Positions 46,655-55,916 of a stretch of 64,000 bases of DNA are shown here, piece by piece. The notes beneath the pieces were generated by a model. That model made no database searches, was not told where the DNA came from, and was given only the letters and a program-made list of their open reading frames with translations. Source of the DNA: UBA1141 sp963665155 (GTDB lineage: Bacteria; Chloroflexota; Dehalococcoidia; Lucifugimonadales; UBA3495); contig CAXXFI010000002.1 of assembly GCA_963665155.2 (NCBI GenBank), positions 1,178,001 to 1,242,000 of the forward strand. The letters are read 5' to 3'. Made by a program: the position numbers and the translations under genes. How positions within the stretch are numbered: position 1 is the stretch's first letter; every line of letters begins with the position of its first letter.

Positions 46655-48400
46655 CTAACGGGGAACGATGGGAAGGGTTATATGCGACGGGTGCTGGGAG
46701 CTGTGCAACACTGTTTGCATTGCAGGCTTGAACTCTGAGTCCGAAGCAATAGTGTTGCCGGTGTTGGTGTTCCGGTCGAAACGTGGGAAATTGCTGCTAG
46801 AAATCTCCACCCGGATCTGGTGTCCCGCTTGGAACACATTGCTGGTGGCCCAGAGGTCTATGGTGTATTCGTAGACCTTGCCTGGCTCCAGCAGGGTGGG
46901 CGACGACATGGACTCCCTGTAGCGGGCGCGGATGATGCCGTCGGTCAGGTTTCGGGCGCAACCGTCTTCGCAAACGTCAACCAGCTTGGCGGTGAAATCG
47001 GTGTCGGGAGCAGATGTAGCGGCAAACAGTGTCACCGAAATCGGTCCGGTTACCTCCACATCATGTTGCAGGGGTGGAGTCGAGTAGACCAGAACGTCTT
47101 CCCGGGCTTCAATTTCGCTCTGCTCGTAGGCGCCGTTGGCGGCAAAGTAGGGATTGCAGCAGAGAGCGCCGCCCCTGGTAGGCACCGGGTCTTCGGGATT
47201 GTATAGGAAAACGTCGGGCGCCTCTTCCGCTGGGGCCTCGACAGACAAGCTTCCGTTGCCGCTGAGCGAATTGGCCTTGCCCTTGCTGTGTAGGTAATAG
47301 TTCGTGGCCTGCGCCCGGGCCAAGGGCCATTCTTGCTCGTCCCGCCATACGTTGTCGCCCATAACGAAGATACGGACCGGTGGTTCGTCCAAGTAACCGT
47401 TATTCTCGCCCTTTAGCCAATGGTCGTACCACTTGAAGTGCAAGCCATCCATGTCCAAGGACCCGGCGTCGGCGGCCAGGCCGAAATAGTGGTCACCAAC
47501 CAGAGGTGTGCCCCTGGCTCCGTGCTGCCACGGTCCGATAACCAGCTTCTGCCCCTTCCTGGCTTCTTCGGACCCACCGTTTTTTACCATGCCCATGTAG
47601 TTGCGGAGGGTGCCGCCCAGAAAGATGTCGTACCATCCCCCGATATTTAATGCCGGGGCAGTGACGTTGGAGTGGTGGTCCTCAATGCACAGTTCCTTCC
47701 AGTAATCGTCGTAATCCGGGTGGGCCACCCAGTCGTAAAAGTAATCGGCCAGCCCGTCTTTCAAGTAAGGGAAATCTTTCGCCGGAGCTGCCCGGAAGGA
47801 ATCTTGCATGTAGTCAATGGCTTTAATTAGGTTGTCCCGGCTGTCGGAAGGTAGGTTATTGTTCGAGGAGATGTGTTGGAAGTTTGCCAAGGTCAATTGG
47901 AGCATGGTCCAAGAGACGTTGAACCCCAACTCAAAGGCCCCACCCTGGTAGGTCCAACCGTCGTGGTAGTTGGAAGCGGTAACGTTGGGCGCAATGGCGG
48001 CCAGGTGAGGTGGCTTGGTTATAGCGCTGAGCCACTGAGTAGCTCCGACATAAGAAGTGCCGCACATTCCGACCTTGCCCGTGCACCAAGGCTGGGCGGC
48101 CACCCATTCCACCGTGTCGTACCCGTCTTCTATATCGTCCTTGAAACAGGTGAACTTCCCTTCGGAAGTATAGCGTCCCCTGGTATCTTGGACGACCATA
48201 GCGTAGCCGCGTTTTGCCGCCTTAATGGGGTCCAGCATGACCATGGTCAAAGGGGTAGTTTTATCGTAGGGCGTACGGTGTAGGATCACCGGAAAGGGAC
48301 CGGGTCCCTCTGGGCGATAAACATCGGCATAGAGGGTGACGCCGTCCCGCATGGCCACGGCTACGTTGGTTTCGATCTTAATTGAATCGGATTCAGGCAT
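46655..48400 (-). CDS. CocE/NonD-family (peptidase S15-like) hydrolase
   Basis: The 581-residue protein starts with VAVAMRDGVTLYADVYRPEG and PFPVILHRTPYDK, the opening of the X-Pro dipeptidyl-peptidase/cocaine-esterase fold. The nucleophile elbow is GKVGMCGTSYVGATQWLSAI (Ser). The C-terminal jelly-roll has SVTLFAATSAPDTDFTAKLV and VFQAGHQIRVEISSSNFPRF, typical of the family. These enzymes cleave acyl esters or amides; the natural substrate is unknown. No signal peptide is visible. The gene is single and complete. Confidence 0.92.
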   Translation of the reverse strand: MPESDSIKIETNVAVAMRDGVTLYADVYRPEGPGPFPVILHRTPYDKTTPLTMVMLDPIKAAKRGYAMVVQDTRGRYTSEGKFTCFKDDIEDGYDTVEWVAAQPWCTGKVGMCGTSYVGATQWLSAITKPPHLAAIAPNVTASNYHDGWTYQGGAFELGFNVSWTMLQLTLANFQHISSNNNLPSDSRDNLIKAIDYMQDSFRAAPAKDFPYLKDGLADYFYDWVAHPDYDDYWKELCIEDHHSNVTAPALNIGGWYDIFLGGTLRNYMGMVKNGGSEEARKGQKLVIGPWQHGARGTPLVGDHYFGLAADAGSLDMDGLHFKWYDHWLKGENNGYLDEPPVRIFVMGDNVWRDEQEWPLARAQATNYYLHSKGKANSLSGNGSLSVEAPAEEAPDVFLYNPEDPVPTRGGALCCNPYFAANGAYEQSEIEAREDVLVYSTPPLQHDVEVTGPISVTLFAATSAPDTDFTAKLVDVCEDGCARNLTDGIIRARYRESMSSPTLLEPGKVYEYTIDLWATSNVFQAGHQIRVEISSSNFPRFDRNTNTGNTIASDSEFKPAMQTVLHSSQHPSHITLPIVPR

Positions 48401-48632
48401 TTGGAACCCCCAAATAGTGGATTTTAAGATGACTGACTGTTTTGACTAACTCTGTTGACTAAATTTAAGCATAGCCAATTCCGACTTGGCCGAGACTTGG
48501 CTGAAATTTTCCGGCATCGCCCAGCGTGCCTGACGGAGACGGTACTGGAACTACCCGAGATGTGGGGGATTGTACTCCCCACCGGTGTTTACCGCCATAG
48601 TTGTGGCAGAGAAGGTGAATCGACCAAACCCC

Positions 48633-49589
48633 CTAGGTTTTAAACTGGGGCAACACTTTCTCCGAGAACATCTCCATCTGCTGGAAGAGGCCTTCGGCAT
48701 CGGAGGATAGGAAGCTGAAGTTAAAATCCCGGACTCCAACATCGACACGCTCTTGAATCGCTACCGCACACTCCTCAGGGGTGCCCGACACACATAGCGC
48801 CTTGGCAATATCTTCGGCGCTTCGTTCCGGCGTGACGTAGCGCTGCCCCACGTTGGCAACCGCCATATCCAGCGCTTTTTGAGGATCATCGCTGATGGCC
48901 GTGGGCTGATTCAGACCCCAGTGGAACCCGGTCAAGTCCCTGCCAGCTTCGGCGGCAAAATTACGGACCGATTCGTTGGTGGCCTTCAAGCGCCTCACGG
49001 TAAAGAGGTAAGGGTACCAACCGTCGCCGGAAACGGCTGCCCGGCGCATCGCCGCTTCGCTCCTTCCCGCCACCCAGATGGGTGGATATGGTTTCTGGGC
49101 TGGCTGTGGCACCAAGGTCACATCCTCGAAGCTGAAAAACCTTCCGCTGTGGGAAACGTGTTCTTCGGTCCACAGACGTTTCATGACCTCCAGGATTTCG
49201 TCGGTGCGACGGCCCCGGGTACGGACGGGTATGTCCAATGCCTGGAACTCTATCTCGGTGGCCCGTTGGCCGCTGATGCCTATTCCAAAGTCCAAGCGAC
49301 CGTTGGAAACCAAATCCAGAGATGTGGTCAGCTTGGCCAGCATCACCGGATGATACAGAGGAACTATGACAATCCCCATCATGATACGAATGGTGCTGGT
49401 TGCGCCCGCTGCCGCAGCCATGGCGGGAATGTTCAGAAGAGTTGGCCGGGGCGGATTTCCGTCCATGACGTGTTCGCCCATGGTCACTCGGTCGAAGCCC
49501 AAAGCCTCTGCCCGCCGCGCCATCTCGGCCACGTCCCAATAGCCGTCAACGGCCAGGCTGCATCCGAAAGTTAAATCCGCTGAAACCAT
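48633..49589 (-). CDS. Luciferase-like (LLM class) flavin-dependent oxidoreductase
   Basis: The 318-residue TIM-barrel protein contains MARRAEALGFDRVTMGEHVM, RIMMGIVIVPLYHPVMLAKL, TTSLDLVSNGRLDFGIGISG and KPYPPIWVAGRSEAAMRRAA, the standard strand and flavin-binding motifs of bacterial luciferase-like monooxygenases. It uses reduced FMN or F420. The substrate is unknown. The gene is complete with GGAGGAACAG upstream of the ATG. A second family member lies at 62261. Such genes are abundant in the lineages suspected for this window. Confidence 0.92.
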   Translation of the reverse strand: MVSADLTFGCSLAVDGYWDVAEMARRAEALGFDRVTMGEHVMDGNPPRPTLLNIPAMAAAAGATSTIRIMMGIVIVPLYHPVMLAKLTTSLDLVSNGRLDFGIGISGQRATEIEFQALDIPVRTRGRRTDEILEVMKRLWTEEHVSHSGRFFSFEDVTLVPQPAQKPYPPIWVAGRSEAAMRRAAVSGDGWYPYLFTVRRLKATNESVRNFAAEAGRDLTGFHWGLNQPTAISDDPQKALDMAVANVGQRYVTPERSAEDIAKALCVSGTPEECAVAIQERVDVGVRDFNFSFLSSDAEGLFQQMEMFSEKVLPQFKT

Positions 49590-49778
49590 TCTGTTCCTCC
49601 GAAATAATAGGCATCTTCCCTCTAATTAGGACCCATCTTAGGTCCCAAGCATCCCCGGTTGCAATGTTATGTCTTGAGCCTTGCTTGAAATGGCGGGCAA
49701 TTCGTGCGATAAATTTGGGTGCAAATGAGCACTTCTAACGAGACACCAGAGACACCGAAGTCCAACGGCACACTAATA

Positions 49779-51649
49779 CCTAGAACTCCGGCCGAAAAGT
49801 ACCCTGACCTAGGCTGTCCCGATATACTGGGCAAGAGATTTAATAAATGGGTGTGGGAGGTTGAGGATGCTGGGAGTACGGTCGGCGCAACGAGGGCTGC
49901 TGGAAGCGGATCACCTGTACCTGGACTATGTGGGCCGGGGCTCCTTCTATGGCTTCCTGGCCTCCCTGCGGGGACAGCTATTTCGAGACGAAGAGTTCGC
50001 CGAGCTATATTGCCCAGACAATGGCCGGGATAGCGTGCCCCCAAGTCTGGTGGCCACTGCGCTGTTGTTGCAAGCCTACGACAAAGTCAGCGACGCCGAA
50101 GCCAAACAGCGGGCGGATTTTGATATCCGGTGGAAGGTGGCGTTGGGGATTGAGGTGGAGGACCGGCCCTTTGCCAAGAGCACGCTGCAGCTGTTTCGAG
50201 CCCAGCTGATCCTCCACGACCGGGTGCGGGCCGTCTTTCAGCGCAGCCTCCAATTCGCCCGGCAGACCGGATACCTGAAAGGACGCCGGATGAAGGTGGC
50301 GGTAGACACCACCTACATTCTGGGCCGAGGGGCGGTCAAGGACACCTACAACTTGCTGGCCGACGGCATAGTCCAGGTAGTGCGGGCGCTTTCGGACCTG
50401 GATGGGACGCGGCCCGAGGAATGGGCCTTGAGACACGGTCTGGAACTCTACTTTGGCTCCAGTGTGAAGGGAGAGGCAGAGATTGACTGGGACAACCAGA
50501 AAGAGCGGCAAGCCTTACTGCAGAAGATAGTAGCCGATGCCGACCTGGTGTTGGAGCTGGCCCGTCAGGTCCAGGGTCAGTTCCCCGAGGAGAGCCCCCA
50601 GCGCCAGGGTATAGTGGAAGCGGCGGAGTTGCTGGGGCAACTGTTACTGCAGGATGTGGAACGCCAGGAGGATGGCCCAGCCCTGAAGGATGGGGTAAGC
50701 CGGGACCGCATCCCTTCGGTACACGACCCGGAGATGCGCCACGGCCGTAAAAGCAGCAGCAAACGCTTCGACGGACATAAGGCTGCCGTGGTGGTGGATA
50801 CCGATTCCCAACTGGTGACCGCGGTAGACATCCTGCCCGGCAATGCCGGTGACAACACTGGAGTCCTGGAACTGGTGGAGCAGAGTGAGGAGAACACGGG
50901 CATAGCGGTGGAGGAGACTATCGGGGATGCGGCCTATGGGGATGGCGGGACGCGGCAGGCCTTTGCCGATGCTGGTCGGACTCTAATAGCCAAGGTGCCG
51001 GGTCGCCCTAATAAGGCCTGCTTCCCCAAGGAGGACTTCCAGATCGACTTGGAGGCAGGAACCTGCACCTGCCCAGCCGGTAATGTTACCCACACCCTGC
51101 GGACCTTCGGCACCCGGACCAACCGGTTGGGTCGGACCTACCTGGCCCGGAGTTTCCAATTCGACCCGGCGGTCTGCGGCGTATGCCCCCTGCGGTCCCA
51201 GTGCGTGGCGGCGCGGTACGGGGCGGGACGCACCGTAGCCCTGCATCCCCAAGAGGCGCTCTTGCAACAAGCCCGGGACTTCCAGCGGAGTGAGGGCTTT
51301 GCTGAATACCGTAGGCCGCGCCAGGCGGCCGAGCATCGCCTGGCGCGGCTGGCGCAACTGGGGGTCCGCCAATCTCGCTACTTCGGCCGAGCCAAGACCC
51401 GATTCCAACTACTCATGGCGGCCACGGTGGCCAACCTGACCCTGGTGGCTACCAAGATGGGGATGATATCTCCGGCTCCAGGCTCCTCTCACGATAAACC
51501 GGACCAGCAAGCCCCAGGGTCGCCCATCGTTACTACCCAATTCATATTGGCCGCAGCCAACTGGGTCACTCTTAGCCTCAGACTTACAGTCCACTGGTTA
51601 TCCTCCACGCCATCCCGTCACAGCAGGGCTTTTCAGCCGGGTTTCTAGG
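49779..51649 (+). mobile_element. Second type of IS1182-like element, 1871 bp
   Basis: The ends are inverted repeats CCTAGAACTCCGGCCGAAAAG and, in reverse complement, CCTAGAAACCCGGCTGAAAAG. The direct repeat AATA flanks it (49775-49778 and 51650-51653). It is unrelated in sequence to copies A and B. The single transposase frame is intact and its stop lies in the right terminal repeat. It is inserted at the 5' end of the SDR gene. Confidence 0.88.
49861..51648 (+). CDS. IS1182-like transposase
   Basis: A 595-residue frame (593 if the ATG at 49867, preceded by GGGAGG, is the start). It has the DUF772-like N-terminus (YCPDNGRDSVPPSLVATALL and LLQAYDKVSDAEAKQRADFD), the first catalytic Asp in KGRRMKVAVDTTYILGRGAV, the second in EETIGDAAYGDGGTRQAFAD, a Cys cluster CPAGNV..CGVCPLRSQC, and the C-terminal RRPRQAAEHRLARLAQLGVR with the Glu. 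Apparently active. The last about 90 residues run through the 3' end and may be fortuitous. Confidence 0.9.
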   Translation: MRMLGVRSAQRGLLEADHLYLDYVGRGSFYGFLASLRGQLFRDEEFAELYCPDNGRDSVPPSLVATALLLQAYDKVSDAEAKQRADFDIRWKVALGIEVEDRPFAKSTLQLFRAQLILHDRVRAVFQRSLQFARQTGYLKGRRMKVAVDTTYILGRGAVKDTYNLLADGIVQVVRALSDLDGTRPEEWALRHGLELYFGSSVKGEAEIDWDNQKERQALLQKIVADADLVLELARQVQGQFPEESPQRQGIVEAAELLGQLLLQDVERQEDGPALKDGVSRDRIPSVHDPEMRHGRKSSSKRFDGHKAAVVVDTDSQLVTAVDILPGNAGDNTGVLELVEQSEENTGIAVEETIGDAAYGDGGTRQAFADAGRTLIAKVPGRPNKACFPKEDFQIDLEAGTCTCPAGNVTHTLRTFGTRTNRLGRTYLARSFQFDPAVCGVCPLRSQCVAARYGAGRTVALHPQEALLQQARDFQRSEGFAEYRRPRQAAEHRLARLAQLGVRQSRYFGRAKTRFQLLMAATVANLTLVATKMGMISPAPGSSHDKPDQQAPGSPIVTTQFILAAANWVTLSLRLTVHWLSSTPSRHSRAFQPGF

Positions 51650-51688
51650 AATACGCAGTTGCTTGGCGATACCAAAATTGATACATCC

Positions 51689-52675
51689 ATGAGGGATCAG
51701 GTCTGCTTGATCACCGGCGCTACTTCGGGCATCGGCAAAGCCGCCGCATTGCAGCTAGCACAGTTGGGCGCCACCGTGGTAATGGTGGGCCGCAATTCCC
51801 AACGGACCGCCGCCGCCATCGAAGAAATCCGTCGGCAAAGCGGCAACAGCCACGTTGAGTCAATGCTGGCCGACCTGTCCTCTCAAGAAGAAATCCGCAA
51901 GCTGGCCGAGAACTTCCAGGCTAGCTACAAGCGTTTAGACGTCCTGGTAAACAACGCAGGCGCATTGATGCTAAGTAGGCAGAAATCCACCGACGGCATC
52001 GAGATGACCTTTGCTCTGAATCACTTGAACTACTTTTTGTTAACAAACCTATTGTTGGACACCCTGAAAGCCAGTAGCGCAGCACGCATTATCAACGTTT
52101 CCTCGGACTCGCACCAGGATGCCCATCTAGACTTTGAAGACCTCCAGCTAGAGAAAAATTATGGAGGCTACAAGGCTTACGGGCGATCTAAACTGGCCAA
52201 CCTGCTTTTCACCTACGAATTGGACCGCCGACTAAAAGGCAGCAGCGTCACCGTGAATGCTCTGCATCCAGGACTGGTGGCAACGAAGCTCCTGGCCAAC
52301 AACGGGTTGCGCGGCCGGGTTTTCAACCTATTTGTGCGGTTGGTGGGACGGAGCGCCACCAGGGGCGCTCGCGTCATAACCTACCTGGCATCTTCGCCCG
52401 ACGTGGAAGCCGTTTCCGGCAAATACTTTGTTGAACATGGGTTGGTGGAATCATCCGCTGCGTCCAAAGACAAGGGCTCGGCGCTGAAACTGTGGCAGGC
52501 CAGCGAGGAACTCACGGGCCTTCCGCCGTCTTCGACCGAAGAGCAGGAGGACTTGCCAGAAACCGAGGCCACTGAAGACGCGACCCAAGACGCGACCCAA
52601 GAGGCCACCCCAGACGTTGTTGATGAAAGCCAAGAGCCCAACGTTTCACCGGACGAGCAGGACCAAGCCGGTTAA
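51689..52675 (+). CDS. Short-chain dehydrogenase/reductase, 5' end displaced by an IS insertion
   Basis: From the ATG at 51689 the protein has VCLITGATSGIGKAAALQLA (NAD(P)-binding TGxxxGIG), LDVLVNNAGALML (NNAG), SSAARIINVSSDSHQDAHLD (catalytic Ser) and GGYKAYGRSKLANLLFTYEL (YxxSK): the full catalytic set of retinol-dehydrogenase-like SDRs. The C-terminus has an acidic Asp-Ala-Thr-Gln repeat tail (52560-52650). The frame is open to a TTG at 51659, beyond which an IS1182-like element has been inserted. The likely original start region, an ATG at 49727 followed by SNETPETPKSNGT, is now on the other side and one base out of frame. Expression would need a new start or promoter. Confidence 0.85.
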   Translation: MRDQVCLITGATSGIGKAAALQLAQLGATVVMVGRNSQRTAAAIEEIRRQSGNSHVESMLADLSSQEEIRKLAENFQASYKRLDVLVNNAGALMLSRQKSTDGIEMTFALNHLNYFLLTNLLLDTLKASSAARIINVSSDSHQDAHLDFEDLQLEKNYGGYKAYGRSKLANLLFTYELDRRLKGSSVTVNALHPGLVATKLLANNGLRGRVFNLFVRLVGRSATRGARVITYLASSPDVEAVSGKYFVEHGLVESSAASKDKGSALKLWQASEELTGLPPSSTEEQEDLPETEATEDATQDATQEATPDVVDESQEPNVSPDEQDQAG

Positions 52676-53002
52676 GCAACCGCAGCCCGATTTCCTCGTC
52701 GTAGTTCGCCGCGATTTTCGCCGCGGATTTCCCGGCAAGCCTCTTATCCAGGCACCCCACGTACGTTCCCAATAATTAGACAGTTGACGAGACACTCACG
52801 TCAGACCGGACCTCACGCCGTCTCACCGGCGCAGGCCGGTGCCCAGACTTGTGGGGGTTTAGACGGTCGCATTCTCCGGCTTACGTGTGGTAGCAATTTT
52901 GGCACATCATCCACCAGTTTCACCTCTGGTTTGACACCAAAGATTTGCCCTCACATAATTCGACCCAGCATTTACCAAACCGGGACGGAGTAATTAGTTA
53001 AT
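52676..53002. other. Intergenic stretch
   Basis: No gene, RNA or repeat recognised between the SDR gene and the flavoenzyme gene. Confidence 0.4.
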
Positions 53003-54208
53003 ATGGCTGAAAATCCAGATGTGATCGTCGTGGGCGCCGGTGTCATAGGCTGTTCGGTGGCCTACTATCTTTCTAAGCAAGGCGCAAAGGTAACTCTGCT
53101 GGAAAGGGAGTCCATTTGCAGCGGGGCCTCGGCTCATGCCACCGGCTCCCTCAGCCTATTGGGCGCCGAATTCTCTCCGGGACCGTCCTTCAAGTTCGCT
53201 TTGGCCGCCGACCGGGAGTTCCCGGACTTGGTGCACAGCCTGGAGGAAGAGACGGGCATGGACCTGCTCTACCAACAACGTCCTTCCTTGCGTTTGGCCT
53301 TGGACGAGGAGGAAGAGGCCATGATCAAGGACCTGATGACCTGGCAGGAAGAGCATGTGGCCATGAAATGGATCGACGCCGAAGATGTGCGTCGGATAGA
53401 ACCTAGGCTTACTCCTAACGTACGGGGCGCGGTGTACGAAAACCGGTCGTCGCAACTGGACAGCTACCGGTTGACCTTGGCCTTGGGACAGGCCGCCGAG
53501 AAAAGGCGCGCCCAACTGGTCCTCAGACCGGCAACCGGCCTCGTTACCAATGGCTCGACGGTAACCGGCGTGCGCACGTCGTCCGGCGAAATGTCTTGCG
53601 GCACGGTGGTGCTAGCCGCCGGGGTCTGGAGCGCCGCCTTTAGCGAAGATTTGCAATATACGATTCCTGTTCAGGCCCTTAAAGGCGAGCGGCTGATGCT
53701 GCGATTTCCCGGAGAGCCTTTGCCGGTGCTCATAAGCTCGCCCAAACGAGGCCACATGATCAGCCGGTTGGACGGCATGCTGAGCGTGGGCAGCACCGGT
53801 GGCCGCGACTATGACGAGAAAGACCTGTTCTTGGGAGACGCATCCGACCGCCAGCCCACGGAAGCCGCCAAGGTGGAGTTGCTGCAACGGGCTATTGACG
53901 TGCTGCCCGCTCTGGAGGACGCCGAGTTGGTGCATCAGCTTGCGGGCTCCCGGCCCCTGAGCCCAGACCGCTTCCCCATCATCGGCCCGGTCCCAGGCTG
54001 GAACGGAGTGGTCCTGGCCACCGGTCACGGCACTAAGGGGGTGCACTTGGGCCCGGTCACCGGTCGGAACGTAGCCGATTACATAATAGGAGGGTGCGCT
54101 CAAGTGCCCGAGCTTCTGGAGGCGTTTTCGCCAGCCCGGTTCACGGACGGGTCCACTAAAGGGTCGGACCAGGATTTTTACGCCGCTGGCCAACGGGTTG
54201 AAGAATAG
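53003..54208 (+). CDS. FAD-dependent D-amino-acid oxidase/glycine oxidase-like enzyme
   Basis: The 401-residue protein has the Rossmann FAD motif VIVVGAGVIGCSVAYYLSKQ with GAKVTLLERE (GxGxxG and the ribose-binding Glu), the DAO-type central region RAAVYENRSSQLDSYRLTLA-like segment, and the C-terminal FPIIGPVPGWNGVVLATGHG, which closes the FAD site. The enzymes oxidise secondary or primary amines (glycine, sarcosine, D-amino acids) to imines. The substrate cannot be predicted. The alpha/beta hydrolase gene lies 150 bp downstream. Confidence 0.9.
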   Translation: MAENPDVIVVGAGVIGCSVAYYLSKQGAKVTLLERESICSGASAHATGSLSLLGAEFSPGPSFKFALAADREFPDLVHSLEEETGMDLLYQQRPSLRLALDEEEEAMIKDLMTWQEEHVAMKWIDAEDVRRIEPRLTPNVRGAVYENRSSQLDSYRLTLALGQAAEKRRAQLVLRPATGLVTNGSTVTGVRTSSGEMSCGTVVLAAGVWSAAFSEDLQYTIPVQALKGERLMLRFPGEPLPVLISSPKRGHMISRLDGMLSVGSTGGRDYDEKDLFLGDASDRQPTEAAKVELLQRAIDVLPALEDAELVHQLAGSRPLSPDRFPIIGPVPGWNGVVLATGHGTKGVHLGPVTGRNVADYIIGGCAQVPELLEAFSPARFTDGSTKGSDQDFYAAGQRVEE

Positions 54209-54358
54209 GCTTTTTCGCCACAGAGGCTCAGAGTATCCGGGCCATCTACTAGCCTCAGCGGTCCCGGAACCCGTAGGGTGAGGTTGACAGCAACATTTAA
54301 CAATCATCGGCGGAGAAATTCACCGAAGATTCATGGAGATTTCTTTAAGGAGAGAAAA

Positions 54359-55249
54359 ATGAAACGTGCAGTGGAATTTTACAGCGAAGGGTTCAAACTT
54401 TGTGGCGACGTTTACACTCCCGATGGCATGCAATCCGGGGAACAACGGTCCGCCGTGCTTTTGTGTCACGGCTATACCGGCGTGAAAGACCTGTATTTGC
54501 CAGATAACGCCAAGACGCTTAACGATGCTGGCTACGTGGCCATGACCTTCGATTACAAGGGCTGGGGTGACAGCGAAGGCACTCGCAACCGCCTTGCTCC
54601 CTACAGTCGGGTAATGGACGTCCAAGCTGCCATGACTTTCCTGGGTCTTCAGCCAGAAGCTGATGAAGAAAGAATCGGCATTTACGGCACCAGCTACGGC
54701 GGCGCAACAGTGGCTTGGGTGGGCGCTGTCGACCAAAGGGCGAAGTGCATCGTCAGCGTGGTGGGTATCGGCCACGGCGCACGCTGGATGAGCCGGGTAC
54801 GCCGGGTCGACGAGTGGTACGACCTTCAGGAACAGTCCAAAGCCGACCGGGAGAAGCGGGCAACCACCGGCAAGTCCAAGTTGGTGGAGCGTAGCGAAAT
54901 CCTATTGCCCGACCGCCAATCCGCCGAGTTGGCCGAGGCCGCCCGGCGCAACAACCCGGCCGCCGTAAGCACCATCCCCATCGAGTACGTGGACGACACC
55001 GTGGGTTTCAATCCCGAATGGATCGTGGGCCATATCTCACCCAGGCCCATCCTATTCATTACCAGCGACAACGATCGCTTGGTCCTGCCCGAAGAGTCGG
55101 AGCAACTCTACGCCCATGCCGGGGAGCCCAAAAAACTGGTGGTGCTAAAGGGCTACGGCCACTATGAAGTGTACACGGAGCCAGCCTTTAGCGAAGTAAT
55201 GGGAGCGACTCTGGACTGGTATCAAAAGTATCTGCCGGCCAGACGTTAA
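54359..55249 (+). CDS. Alpha/beta hydrolase (dienelactone hydrolase/acetylxylan-esterase-like)
   Basis: I start the gene at the ATG at 54359, which follows TAAGGAGAG with good spacing; the frame is open further upstream without such a signal. The 296-residue protein has RSAVLLCHGYTGVKDLYLPD (oxyanion region), the nucleophile elbow RIGIYGTSYGGATVAWVGAV (Ser), HISPRPILFITSDNDRLVLP (Asp) and KGYGHYEVYTEPAFSEVMGA (His). It belongs to the S9/acyl-hydrolase-like group. The next gene (DUF385) begins two bases after its stop, so the two are probably co-translated. Confidence 0.9.
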   Translation: MKRAVEFYSEGFKLCGDVYTPDGMQSGEQRSAVLLCHGYTGVKDLYLPDNAKTLNDAGYVAMTFDYKGWGDSEGTRNRLAPYSRVMDVQAAMTFLGLQPEADEERIGIYGTSYGGATVAWVGAVDQRAKCIVSVVGIGHGARWMSRVRRVDEWYDLQEQSKADREKRATTGKSKLVERSEILLPDRQSAELAEAARRNNPAAVSTIPIEYVDDTVGFNPEWIVGHISPRPILFITSDNDRLVLPEESEQLYAHAGEPKKLVVLKGYGHYEVYTEPAFSEVMGATLDWYQKYLPARR

Positions 55250-55251
55250 AG

Positions 55252-55611
55252 TTGACCCCCGAAGTGGCCAGGGCGTTGGAACAGGACAGGACCATCGACA
55301 TTACGACCACCGGCAAACGGACGGGAGAACCCCGGCGCAAAGAAATCTGGTTCCATAACCTGGACGGACGCCTGTATATCACGGGACTGCCAGGGTCACG
55401 AGACTGGTACGCCAACCTGGTGGCTCACCCGGAGTTCACGTTCCACCTGAAGGAAAGCGTCCAAGCGGACCTGCCAGCGGTGGCCACACCCGTCTTGGAC
55501 CGAGCCCAGCGCCGGGAAATCATGGCCGCCATCCACCGTAAGCTCGGTTGGGACCGGGACTTGGAAGAGTGGGTGGAACAAAGTCCTTTGGTGGAAGTCG
55601 AATTGACCTGA
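55252..55611 (+). CDS. DUF385 / deazaflavin-type nitroreductase-family protein
   Basis: The 119-residue product has TTGKRTGEPRRKEIWFHNLD and GRLYITGLPGSRDWYANLVA followed by HPEFTFHLK. This is the split beta-barrel pattern of the F420- or FMN-binding Ddn-like family. It starts at a TTG two bases after the stop of the upstream alpha/beta hydrolase, which indicates a two-gene unit. Cofactor and substrate are inferred from family only. Confidence 0.85.
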   Translation: MTPEVARALEQDRTIDITTTGKRTGEPRRKEIWFHNLDGRLYITGLPGSRDWYANLVAHPEFTFHLKESVQADLPAVATPVLDRAQRREIMAAIHRKLGWDRDLEEWVEQSPLVEVELT

Positions 55612-55916
55612 ATCAGCGCCCTGAATTACTGTAACCTCGCTGCCGGACAGGCCGTTCAGAACCCTTTTCGGAATAGCCGTACGGGCCGATAGGGAACAAA
55701 TCCAGGCCGATTTGGCAGATGGAGAGCGCAATGGTGAGGGAAGCGACCCGGGCTTGCACGTTACGATAATGCCTTGATTTTTACCGGAAACTCGCCGGAA
55801 ACAGACGTCTATGTCCGTGCGCGTTTGAACTTGACACGATTTGTCGCTAACCTTACGATGTTACTCAACAAATAGTAGTTATTACGCAGGAATCTGTAGC
55901 CTGAGGAGGGACTGCC
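55612..55916. other. Intergenic stretch carrying a promoter
   Basis: No gene recognised. A sigma70-like promoter is seen at 55831-55859 ahead of the DUF1800 gene. Confidence 0.4.
55831..55859 (+). promoter_or_regulatory. Sigma70-like promoter for the DUF1800-DUF1501-NHL operon
   Basis: TTGACA at 55831-55836, 17-bp spacer, TACGAT at 55854-55859. It lies 58 bp upstream of the DUF1800 start codon, which is preceded by GAGGAGGG. Confidence 0.6.
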
